Below are positions 1 through 6,015 of a stretch of DNA of 10,229 nucleotides, piece after piece. The DNA is from Gemmataceae bacterium. Its GTDB lineage: Bacteria > Planctomycetota > Planctomycetia > Gemmatales > Gemmataceae. The translations under genes were made by a program, and so were the position numbers. A model generated the notes under the pieces. That model worked only from the letters and a program-made list of their open reading frames with translations, was not told where the DNA came from and did no database searches. Every line of letters starts with the position of its first letter. Position 1 is the stretch's first letter. The stretch lies in assembly GCA_020847555.1 (NCBI GenBank), contig JADLBT010000144.1:1-10229 (forward strand). The letters are read 5' to 3'.

Positions 1-133
1 CAGCCATCGCGGGGAGGGAGGAGGTCGCATCGCGTGATCCTTTCTTGATAAGACCGCTCAGGGAGGAGAAGCCTATCTTACCTGATGTTTAGACGAGACG
101 CCAGCGGCTGCGGATTGGGGAGTGGAGGAGCCA

Positions 134-202
134 AAGCCCACGGGTAGCGTCCCGGGAGGGAAGTGCTGGCGACTTGCCCCACGGGACGCCACCTGTGGGC
201 TT
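134..202. repeat. Palindromic repeat element 1 (long hairpin)
   Basis: The arms 134-154 and 182-202 are complementary over 21 positions with two mismatches, around a 27-nt loop. They begin AAGCCCACGGG and end CCTGTGGGCTT. An additional 8-bp pairing, GGCTGCGG (106-113) with CCGCAGCC (204-211), could close an outer stem with a bulge on the left side. The block order AAAGCCC, CGGG, GTCC, GGGAAGT, CCCACGG, CGCC recurs on the opposite strand in the hairpin at 10113-10206, so this looks like one copy of a dispersed repeat. It could also act as a transcription terminator for an upstream gene, although no U-tract follows. Confidence 0.6.
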
Positions 203-234
203 GCCGCAGCCCCTGCACACCATCCTCCTCGAAC

Positions 235-289
235 TTGCACCGGCGCCCCGATAAAGGTGGGTTGCAAGGTTGTGCCGGCGCTCCGACAA
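235..289. repeat. Imperfect 20-bp direct repeat
   Basis: TTGCACCGGCGCCCCGATAA (235-254) and TTGTGCCGGCGCTCCGACAA (270-289) match at 16 of 20 positions with a 35-bp period. All four differences are transitions. Each copy contains the core CCGGCGC. TTGCACC (235-241) can also pair with GGTTGCAA (260-267) with one bulge. The pair lies just upstream of the small membrane-protein gene and overlaps a candidate promoter. It may be paired binding sites, a structured leader or chance in GC-rich DNA. Confidence 0.35.
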
Positions 290-290
290 T
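262..290 (+). promoter_or_regulatory. Candidate sigma70-type promoter for the small membrane-protein gene
   Basis: TTGCAA (262-267) and GACAAT (285-290) are separated by 17 bp. Each matches the -35/-10 consensus at four of six positions. Transcription would start near 297, leaving a leader of about 40 nt before the GTG at 338. The -10 form resembles the GAGAAT of the stronger candidate at 710-738. The evidence is only spacing and partial consensus. Confidence 0.3.
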
Positions 291-337
291 GAGTGCAGGC
301 GAGCCGCCTTTCCCACCCTCTATGCGCGAGGGCTCTG

Positions 338-658
338 GTGAACCTGATCTTTGCACTTCTCTGGCTGATCCTCGGCGTTGCGGGGCTGGTCGGGGCGTGG
401 CTCTATCCCGAGTCGCAGGCGTTCCGCATCGGCGGCAGCGGGATGCCCATCGGCCTGCTCGCCCTGTGCTTCGTCGCCTACAACCTCGTGCGCTGGTACG
501 CCTACCGGGCGGCGCGGCGCCAGCGCCAGGCGCATGCCGAGCCGCCGCCGTGGCGCCGCCCCCGCCGCGAACGCGACCACGACCTGCCGCCGGACCCGAC
601 CTTCGACTTTACCGACCGGGCGTCTCCCCCAAAAGGCCCGGACCAGGCAGCCCGCTAG
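338..658 (+). CDS. Small two-helix membrane protein of unknown function
   Basis: This 106-residue protein begins directly with a hydrophobic helix (MNLIFALLWLILGVAGLVGA, residues 1-20). A short polar stretch follows, then a second hydrophobic helix at about residues 32-50 (MPIGLLALCFVAYNLVRW). The rest is a basic, proline-rich tail holding the motif DPTFDFTDR. Arginines directly after helix 2 suggest that both the tail and the N-terminus face the cytoplasm. I chose the GTG at 338 because GAGG lies six bases upstream and the protein then starts at the helix. An earlier in-frame GTG at 293 has no ribosome site and would add 15 non-hydrophobic residues. I do not recognise a family. It is separated from the next gene by 155 bp containing a promoter-like sequence, so it is probably its own transcription unit. 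Confidence 0.65.
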   Translation: MNLIFALLWLILGVAGLVGAWLYPESQAFRIGGSGMPIGLLALCFVAYNLVRWYAYRAARRQRQAHAEPPPWRRPRRERDHDLPPDPTFDFTDRASPPKGPDQAAR

Positions 659-709
659 GCCGACGTGCATTCCCGCCGAACGAGGAGGCGAGTCCGCCCG
701 TCCGCGGCC

Positions 710-738
710 TTGACACCCGCGGATGGCCCCGTGAGAAT
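710..738 (+). promoter_or_regulatory. Candidate sigma70 promoter of the lipoprotein-resB-ccsA operon
   Basis: A perfect -35 hexamer TTGACA (710-715) is followed 17 bp later by GAGAAT (733-738), four of six to TATAAT. The start point would be about 745, giving a leader of roughly 70 nt before the GTG at 814. It is the best promoter match noticed in the window and lies between the small membrane-protein gene and the operon. This fits a separate promoter for the cytochrome c biogenesis genes. Confidence 0.5.
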
Positions 739-813
739 AACCAGAGAGATACTGCCACACCGCCCGCGCGGACCCTTAACCTCCCCCTTCACACCAGCAC
801 GGCAGGAACCGGA

Positions 814-1881
814 GTGAGCAGCAAGCGATGGAGCCTGATGATCGCGTGCGGCCTGATGAGCGCCGCGCTCGTCGGCTGCCAGAACGACCCTGAGGAGATC
901 GCGCACTACAAGGTGCCGCGCCCGCCGCGTTCGCGCATGCTCGCCGCCATCATCCCGCACGGGGAGCGCACCTGGTTCGTCAAGGTGCAGGGTCCCGAAG
1001 CCGCCATCGGCGAGCACAGGACTGCCTTCCGCACCTTCCTCGCCTCCCTTCGCTTCGACGACAAGGCTGACCGGCCGCTGAAATGGCAGGCGGTGCCGCA
1101 GGGCTGGGAGGAGGTGAAGGATCAGCCGAAGCAGGGCGAGTTCAAGCGCTACGCCACGTTCCACCTGCCCACGAAGGATCCGCAGGAAGGGCCGCTGGAA
1201 CTGACCGTCTTCGCGCTCGGCAAGGAGGGGGCGGCGGCGTCCGTGCTCGCCAACGTGAATCGGTGGCGCGGCCAGCTCGGGCTGCAGCCGGTTGCCGAGG
1301 AAGATCTCGGCGCGCTCGCCGAGGAGATGAAGGTCGGCGCTGCGACCGCAACCGTGGTGGACATGGTCGGGCCGGGGGGACGGGCCGGCGGCGGGCGCCC
1401 GCCGTTCGCCGGCGGCGGTGAACTACCGAGGCCGGGGCCTGTCGCCGATGGACCGAAGGCGCCCCTGACGTACAGGATGCCCGACGGCTGGCGGCCCGCC
1501 CCGCGGAAGGGGCTCAGCGTCGTCACCTTCGAGGCGGGCGAACGGGCACGGCCCGCGGACGTTACCGTCACCCCCCTGGGCGGGGCGGCGGGCGGGCTGG
1601 TCAGCAACGTGAATCGGTGGCGCGAGCAGGTCGGGCTGCAGGAAGTCAGTGCCGAGCAGATTAACAAGGACGCGCGCGAACTCGAGGTGAGTGGGGCGAA
1701 GGCCCATGTCGTCGAGGTGGTCGGACCCGAGAAGGGCGGCCGGCGCCTCGCCATCCTGGCCGCCGTCGCCCCGCGTCAGGGCACCACCTGGTTCTTCAAG
1801 ATGACCGGCCCCGCCGAGACGGTCACCACCCAGCGGGCGGCCTTCGAGGCGTTCCTGCGTTCCGTGCGGTTCGAGGAGTAG
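814..1881 (+). CDS. Repeat-built lipoprotein, first gene of the cytochrome c biogenesis operon
   Basis: This is a 355-residue predicted lipoprotein. The N-terminus is a signal peptide with a lipobox LVGC, giving a lipidated Cys22 followed by Gln. The GTG at 814 is chosen because AGGA lies six bases upstream and it gives a canonical signal; the frame is open much further upstream, but that part overlaps the preceding gene. The mature protein is modular. A module at residues 42-83 (core TWFVKVQGP) recurs at 314-355 (core TWFFKMTGP), with 18 of 42 residues identical by eye. A larger module at 89-187 recurs at 218-305, each with a GWxxx start, an NVNRWR core and a VVxxVGP end. A Gly/Pro-rich linker occupies 188-217. 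No catalytic motif is visible and I do not recognise a family. The gene ends 11 bp before resB, so the two are almost certainly co-transcribed; a role in cytochrome c assembly is inference from position only. Confidence 0.8.
   Translation: MSSKRWSLMIACGLMSAALVGCQNDPEEIAHYKVPRPPRSRMLAAIIPHGERTWFVKVQGPEAAIGEHRTAFRTFLASLRFDDKADRPLKWQAVPQGWEEVKDQPKQGEFKRYATFHLPTKDPQEGPLELTVFALGKEGAAASVLANVNRWRGQLGLQPVAEEDLGALAEEMKVGAATATVVDMVGPGGRAGGGRPPFAGGGELPRPGPVADGPKAPLTYRMPDGWRPAPRKGLSVVTFEAGERARPADVTVTPLGGAAGGLVSNVNRWREQVGLQEVSAEQINKDARELEVSGAKAHVVEVVGPEKGGRRLAILAAVAPRQGTTWFFKMTGPAETVTTQRAAFEAFLRSVRFEE
1251..1624 (+). repeat. Intragenic DNA repeat marking a duplicated module
   Basis: CAACGTGAATCGGTGGCGCG occurs exactly at 1251-1270 and 1605-1624. 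In both copies it is followed, after a short divergent stretch, by TCGGGCTGCAG. The repeats encode NVNRWR at residues 147-152 and 265-270 of the lipoprotein, in the same frame. They are the most conserved part of the two large modules. Surrounding DNA has diverged much more, so either this core is under strong constraint or it has been locally homogenised. Confidence 0.8.
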
Positions 1882-1892
1882 AAAGGGCAGCC

Positions 1893-3251
1893 GTGAGCCA
1901 GATAACGACCAACCCGACCTCCCCCGCGCTGGCACCCGAGGTGAAGCCCCCCGAGGGTGGGCCGGCCGCCGCGCCGCAGATCCAGAAGAAACCACGCACC
2001 GCCTGGGACCACGTCAAGCGTATCCTCACCCCGATCGCGTCGCTGCGCCTGACAGTGGTGCTGTTCGCGCTGTCGCTGTTCCTGGTCTTCGCCGGCACCC
2101 TGGCCCAGGCCGAGTCTGGCAACCTGACCGTCATCCACCAGTATTTCCGCTCGCCTACCATCGTCTGGATCCCCTTCCAGGTGTTCGTCCGCTTTGCCCA
2201 GGTGTTCTCCCCGGTCAGCATCGATGAAGGGCTGATCATCTCGGGCGCGTTCCCGTACCCGGGCGGGTGGCTCCTGGGCGGGCTGCTGCTGGCGAACCTG
2301 CTGGCCGCTCACCTGATCCGCTTCAAGATGACCTGGAAGCGGTCCGGTATCTTCCTGATCCACAGCGGGCTCGTCGTGATGATGCTCAGCGAGCTGGTCA
2401 CCGGGCTGTACGCCGTCGAGGGCACCATGACCCTGGTGGAAGGCGAGACGGCCAGCTTCATCGACCACAACCACAGGATCGAGCTGGCCATCATCAACCG
2501 CGCCGATCCGAAGACCGATGACGTGGTGGTCATCCCGCAAGCGCTCGTCCAGGCCGGGGGCAAGATCGCCCACCGATTGCTTCCGTTCGACCTCGTGGTC
2601 GAGAAGTACATGGTGAACTCGACCGTTCCCACGAAGCCCGAGGCCGGAGTGAAGAACCGGGCGACGGCGGGCGACGGGAAACACTGGGTCGTGCAGGAGC
2701 GGCCGGAGGTGAGCGGGACGGACACCGACCAGGGCATGGACGTGGCGTCGGCCTACGTCACGCTCTACAAGAAGGGCACGGCGGAGAAGATCGACACGTA
2801 CCTTGTCTCGCAGTGGTTCTACACGAACTTCACGCGCCGCCAGCTGCCCGACCTGCCGCAGAAGGTGGAGGTGGACGGGACGGAGTATCACCTCTACCTG
2901 CGCTCGAAGCGCACCTACCGCGATTTCAACCTCCAGCTGCTCGAATTCCGCCACGACACGTTCCAGGGCGTCAACGTCGCCAAAAACTTCTCCAGCCTGG
3001 TCCGCCTGACCGACGCGAAGGAGGGCGAGGACCGGCAGGTGAAGATCTGGATGAACCACCCGCTGCACTACGCGGGCGAGACGTTCTACCAGAGCGGGTT
3101 CCTACCGGGCGATCGCGGGACCATCCTCCAGGTGGTCCGCAATCCGGGCTGGCTGATGCCGTACATCTCGTGCGCGATGGTCGCGGTGGGCATGTTGCTT
3201 CACTTTGGGCTGCACCTGGTCGGGTTCCTGCGCCGGAGGGCCGCGCCATGA
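1893..3251 (+). CDS. Cytochrome c biogenesis protein ResB (Ccs1 family)
   Basis: This 452-residue membrane protein is the ResB/Ccs1 half of the System II complex, which moves haem across the membrane and attaches it to apocytochrome c. A proline-rich cytoplasmic N-terminus (1-40) is followed by membrane helices at about 50-70, 126-144 and 151-172. A large extracytoplasmic domain follows (about 175-420), then a final helix at about 422-446. The family-typical C-terminal stretch starts with MNHPLHYAGETFYQSGF (387-403). Histidines in or near helices, His157 (FLIHSG) and His437 (LLHFG), are candidate haem-liganding residues. The GTG start has AAAGGG (1882-1887) five bases upstream. It lies 11 bp after the lipoprotein gene, and its TGA overlaps the ccsA ATG as ATGA, a sign of translational coupling. 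The family call is firm; the histidine roles are by analogy. Confidence 0.93.
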   Translation: MSQITTNPTSPALAPEVKPPEGGPAAAPQIQKKPRTAWDHVKRILTPIASLRLTVVLFALSLFLVFAGTLAQAESGNLTVIHQYFRSPTIVWIPFQVFVRFAQVFSPVSIDEGLIISGAFPYPGGWLLGGLLLANLLAAHLIRFKMTWKRSGIFLIHSGLVVMMLSELVTGLYAVEGTMTLVEGETASFIDHNHRIELAIINRADPKTDDVVVIPQALVQAGGKIAHRLLPFDLVVEKYMVNSTVPTKPEAGVKNRATAGDGKHWVVQERPEVSGTDTDQGMDVASAYVTLYKKGTAEKIDTYLVSQWFYTNFTRRQLPDLPQKVEVDGTEYHLYLRSKRTYRDFNLQLLEFRHDTFQGVNVAKNFSSLVRLTDAKEGEDRQVKIWMNHPLHYAGETFYQSGFLPGDRGTILQVVRNPGWLMPYISCAMVAVGMLLHFGLHLVGFLRRRAAP

Positions 3252-5074
3252 AGAATAACCTGTCCACCTACGTTCCGTGGGTCGCTGCAGGCCTCGCCGG
3301 GTTGTGCATCGTCTTTGCCGCCGTGCCGCGCGGCGACCGCGACGGCGAGATGAATCTGCAGGAGTTCGGCCGGCTGCCGGTCGTGGATCGCGGTCGGGTG
3401 AAGCCGTTCGACACGATGGCGCGCACCACCTTGATGACGATCAGCGGGCGCCAGACCTACGCCGACCGGAACGGCGACCGCCAGCCGGCCATCAAGTGGG
3501 CTCTGGAAGTGATGACGAGCAACCCGCGCCTGTTCAGCGACCGGGCGTCGGACGCCCAGGAGCTGAAGGTGTTCCGTATCGAGAATCTAGACGTCCTGCA
3601 GCTGCTCGACCTGAAGGAGCGCCCGGGGTCGTTCCGCTACGCCGTCAGCGAGTTCGCGGACAAGCTCGGCCCGCTCACCCAGCACGCCGAGCGCGCGTCC
3701 AGGAAGGACGCCAAGAAGCACTCGCTATTCGACGCCAAGATCCTCCAGCTGGCGCAGCACCTCGAGCTGTACTCGAACATCGCCAAGTGGGCGTCGCCGC
3801 ACCCGGTCCCGCCAGCGTCGCCGGGCGGGGACTGGAAGACGCTCGGACAGGCGTTCGTCGAGGCCCAGGTTGAGCAGCGCGACAACCCGGCCGCCCGGGC
3901 GCTCGCCAAGATCCTGATGGCCTACGCCGAGAAGGACGTCAAGACGTTCAACCGCGAACTGGCGACGTACCGGGCGGAGATCGAGAAGCAGATGCCGGAC
4001 AACACCGCCCGGGCGAGCTTCGAGACGTTCTTCAACAACTTCGCGCCGTTCTACGTCTGCTCGGTCCTGTACGTGCTCGTGTTCCTGCTGGCCTGTATCG
4101 GCTGGCTGGCGCTGCCGCAAACGCTGCAGCGGTCGGCCTTCTGGGTGGCGGTGGTGGCGGTGGTCGTCCACACCGGGGCGCTGTTCGCTCGCATGTACAT
4201 CATGCAGCGGCCGATGGTGTTCGTGACGAACCTGTACTCGTCGGCCGTGTTCATTGGGTGGATGTCGGTTGTCCTCGGCCTGATCTACGAGCGCATCTAC
4301 CGCAACGGACTGGGCAACGCGCTGGCCGGGGCGACCGGGGCGATGAGCCTCGTCGTCGCCCACTACCTCGGCTCCGACGGCGACACGATGGAGATGCTCC
4401 AGGCGGTCCTCGACACGAACTTCTGGCTGGCGACGCACGTCACGACGGTGACGATCGGCTACGCGGCGTCGTTCGTGGCGGGCTTCCTGGGGATCGCGTT
4501 CATCGGCCTGGGCGTGTTCACGCCCTGGCTAAGGAAGGACGTGCTGCGGACGCTCAATCAGATGATCTACGGGACGGTGTGCTTTGCGATGTTCTTCAGC
4601 TTCATCGGCACGGTCCTGGGCGGACTGTGGGCGGACTATTCGTGGGGCCGCTTCTGGGGCTGGGATCCGAAGGAGAACGGCGCCCTGCTGATCGTTCTGT
4701 GGAACGCCCTGATCCTGCACGCCCGCTGGGGCGGCATGGTGAAGCAGCGCGGTATCGCGTTGCTGGCGATCGGCGGGAACATGATCACGGGCTGGTCGTG
4801 GTTCGGCACCAACCAGCTCGGCGTCGGGCTGCATGCTTACGGGTTCAACAACACGCTGGCGATGGGCCTGGTGGGCTTCTGGGTGACGCAGATCGTTTGC
4901 ATCTTCGTTGGCCTGCTCCCGCTGAGTGTCTGGCGCAGCTTCGCGCCGAACCAGCCCGAGCCGACCGTCCTGGCGCTGGCGCCGGAGGGCCAGGCGACGG
5001 CCCCGCCAACCGTCCTGCCCGCCGAGGCGCCCGGGGCGCCGCGCACGGCCATCACGCGCAGAAAGCGGCGGTAG
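3248..5074 (+). CDS. Cytochrome c biogenesis protein CcsA (ResC), with N-terminal soluble domain
   Basis: This 608-residue haem-handling protein is the partner of ResB in System II cytochrome c maturation. An N-terminal helix (about 8-26) is followed by a hydrophilic, probably extracytoplasmic domain at about 28-260. That domain opens with GRLPVVDRGRVKPFDTMAR. A multi-helix membrane domain follows from about 268. The haem-binding WWD motif is WGRFWGWDPKE at residues 466-476. It is flanked by conserved histidines, His397 (LATHVT) before and His529 (LHAYGFNN) after; His308 in a helix is a candidate transmembrane haem ligand. The stretch VTNLYSSAVFIGW is also typical of the family. The C-terminal tail (about 575-608) is Pro/Ala-rich and ends in basic residues. 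The ATG overlaps the resB stop, so translation is likely coupled. The soluble domain makes it larger than the minimal CcsA of chloroplasts. A strong hairpin follows the gene. Confidence 0.95.
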   Translation: MKNNLSTYVPWVAAGLAGLCIVFAAVPRGDRDGEMNLQEFGRLPVVDRGRVKPFDTMARTTLMTISGRQTYADRNGDRQPAIKWALEVMTSNPRLFSDRASDAQELKVFRIENLDVLQLLDLKERPGSFRYAVSEFADKLGPLTQHAERASRKDAKKHSLFDAKILQLAQHLELYSNIAKWASPHPVPPASPGGDWKTLGQAFVEAQVEQRDNPAARALAKILMAYAEKDVKTFNRELATYRAEIEKQMPDNTARASFETFFNNFAPFYVCSVLYVLVFLLACIGWLALPQTLQRSAFWVAVVAVVVHTGALFARMYIMQRPMVFVTNLYSSAVFIGWMSVVLGLIYERIYRNGLGNALAGATGAMSLVVAHYLGSDGDTMEMLQAVLDTNFWLATHVTTVTIGYAASFVAGFLGIAFIGLGVFTPWLRKDVLRTLNQMIYGTVCFAMFFSFIGTVLGGLWADYSWGRFWGWDPKENGALLIVLWNALILHARWGGMVKQRGIALLAIGGNMITGWSWFGTNQLGVGLHAYGFNNTLAMGLVGFWVTQIVCIFVGLLPLSVWRSFAPNQPEPTVLALAPEGQATAPPTVLPAEAPGAPRTAITRRKRR

Positions 5075-5097
5075 CCTGCGGTATTGCACTTTCTTGA

Positions 5098-5127
5098 AAA
5101 GCCCACGGGCCGCCGCCCGTGGGCTTT
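5098..5127. terminator. Bidirectional hairpin terminator between convergent genes
   Basis: AAAGCCCACGGGC (5098-5110) and GCCCGTGGGCTTT (5115-5127) form a perfect 13-bp stem around the tetraloop CGCC. It lies in the 67-bp gap between ccsA and the convergent minus-strand gene. Read on the minus strand, the stem runs into TTTTC, a better intrinsic terminator than on the plus strand, where CTTTACTC follows. The stem termini share AAAGCCCACGGG with the repeat at 134-202. Confidence 0.85.
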
Positions 5128-5141
5128 ACTCATTTCATGGT

Positions 5142-5921
5142 TCACCACGTGCGCGCGACGTGGTAGCACACCCTGGCCCCGTGGGGGATGGCAAACTCCG
5201 GGCGCGGCAGGTCGTCAAACGGCCCCTCGAACGGCAACAGGCGCAGCACGCTCGTCCGGTCGTGCAGCCACACCAGCCCGTCCTGAAACGCTTTGAGCGA
5301 CAGGTCCGGGTGCTTCTCCTGCAGCGTCTCGAACAACTCCGGCAGCGGGCAGCTGTTCAGCAGACCGCCCTCGCGCCGCCGCTCCAGGAACTGGATTGCG
5401 TCCTGGCCCCACGGGAGGATAGCCTTTGCCTCCTCCGTCAGCCGGGGCACGGTAAGCTCGGCTCGCCGCATCGCCTCGTCCACGCGCTCGGTGAGGTGCT
5501 GCAGTCGCCGGGCGATCCCCTGCACCTCGTCCTCCAGCCGCCGGGCCATCTCTTCCACCTGCCGGCGCAGGTCCGCCAGCCAGCCGGGCATGCCCTCCTG
5601 GGTCGCCTGGAGTACGACGCGCAGTTCATCCAGCGCCCGCGCCGGCGACTCGTGGGTGTGGATGAACTCGACCCCTTTCGCGGTGAGCCGCACCCACTCG
5701 ATGTTCGTTTTGCCTCGGGTCTCGGTGCGAACGCGCTCCACGAGACCCTCGCGCAGCGCCCGCTCGGCCGCCTCCGCGTTGAGGCCGGTTCGCCCCGGGA
5801 GCAGCCCCGGGAGCTTGCCGCTGCGGAACAACCGCTGTTCGCCGGTCGCTCCGGCCGCTTCCTTGAGCGCCTCGACGATAACCTGCGTCACCCGGTCGGT
5901 GAGCTGCTGTCCGTTGTCCAT
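5142..5921 (-). CDS. Winged-helix/coiled-coil protein of unknown function
   Basis: This 259-residue soluble protein has no signal peptide or membrane segment. Residues about 10-90 look like a winged-helix domain: helices (VTQVIVEALKEA, NAEAAERALREGLVERV), then a strand pair and LTAKGVEFI, as in MarR/PadR-like folds. Residues about 97-155 are strongly charged and helical (QVEEMARRLEDEVQGIARRL), a probable coiled coil. The C-terminal part, about 185-259, has another compact helical motif (LPELFETLQEKHPDLSLKAF) and ends in strands around LRLLPFEGP and FAIPHGARVCYHVAR. This could be a second winged-helix-like unit. I do not recognise a named family; a DNA-binding or regulatory role is inference. 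The ATG has a weak GGAA upstream. It converges on ccsA, sharing the hairpin at 5098-5127, and diverges from trpS. Confidence 0.75.
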   Translation of the reverse strand: MDNGQQLTDRVTQVIVEALKEAAGATGEQRLFRSGKLPGLLPGRTGLNAEAAERALREGLVERVRTETRGKTNIEWVRLTAKGVEFIHTHESPARALDELRVVLQATQEGMPGWLADLRRQVEEMARRLEDEVQGIARRLQHLTERVDEAMRRAELTVPRLTEEAKAILPWGQDAIQFLERRREGGLLNSCPLPELFETLQEKHPDLSLKAFQDGLVWLHDRTSVLRLLPFEGPFDDLPRPEFAIPHGARVCYHVARTW

Positions 5922-5949
5922 TGTCCGATTTCCAGGGCAGATGTAGAGT
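5921..5949 (+). promoter_or_regulatory. Weak candidate promoter for trpS
   Basis: TTGTCC (5921-5926) and TAGAGT (5944-5949) are 17 bp apart, each four of six to consensus. A second TTGTCC lies just before it at 5914-5919. Transcription would begin near 5956, placing the small dyad at 5959-5973 at the 5' end of the message. On the minus strand, TACAAT (5980 to 5975) is a good -10 candidate for the divergent gene but has no recognisable -35. Both calls are tentative. Confidence 0.2.
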
Positions 5950-5958
5950 GAGGGAAAG

Positions 5959-5973
5959 ACCTCGGGACGAGGT
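5959..5973. promoter_or_regulatory. Small perfect dyad in the divergent region before trpS
   Basis: ACCTCG (5959-5964) and CGAGGT (5968-5973) are perfectly complementary around GGA, in the 94-bp gap between the divergent minus-strand gene and trpS. It is a possible operator or 5' leader hairpin. It does not resemble a T-box or a trp attenuator: no leader peptide with tandem Trp codons and no long leader is present. Confidence 0.3.
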
Positions 5974-6015
5974 TATTGTAAGCAGCCTGGCCACCCAGCC
6001 CACGGACGAGTGACC

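Larger units (their letters stand above)
1..337. other. Gene-poor leading region
   Basis: No convincing complete gene is visible here. The third forward frame is open from the left edge to a TAG at 90-92 and reads as 29 residues (ending ...EEKPILPDV). It could be the 3' end of a gene truncated by the window, but it is too short to judge. From about 100 onward the region is rich in secondary structure: a 21-bp imperfect inverted repeat at 134-202, an outer pairing of 106-113 with 204-211, and a 20-bp direct repeat at 235-254 and 270-289. Several frames stay open through the region, as expected at this GC content, but they are arginine/proline/serine-rich with no recognisable domain. I treat it as intergenic. 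Confidence 0.6.

Noticed and set aside
60..300. tRNA, small RNA or CRISPR-like repeat
   Set aside because: The inverted and direct repeats do not fold as a cloverleaf, there are only two imperfect direct copies, and there is no spacer array.
163..813. Upstream in-frame extension of the lipoprotein gene
   Set aside because: It would overlap the small membrane-protein gene, lacks domain-like sequence, and would bury the signal peptide and lipobox that begin properly at the GTG at 814.
1776..3068. A 430-codon open frame on the minus strand opposite resB
   Set aside because: It is the shadow of resB. The composition is low-complexity His/Asp/Arg/Val-rich, and there is no ribosome site or recognisable motif.
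2813..3247. Upstream in-frame extension of ccsA
   Set aside because: It lies wholly inside resB. The ATG at 3248 overlaps the resB stop and begins directly before the first membrane helix.
5145..5163. Dyad CCACGT-N7-ACGTGG
   Set aside because: It lies within the last codons of the minus-strand gene. Six-base arms around a CG repeat are easily chance at this composition.
5922..6015. T-box riboswitch or trp attenuator ahead of trpS
   Set aside because: The gap is only 94 bp, with one small dyad, no T-box core motif, no terminator/antiterminator pair and no leader peptide with Trp codons.
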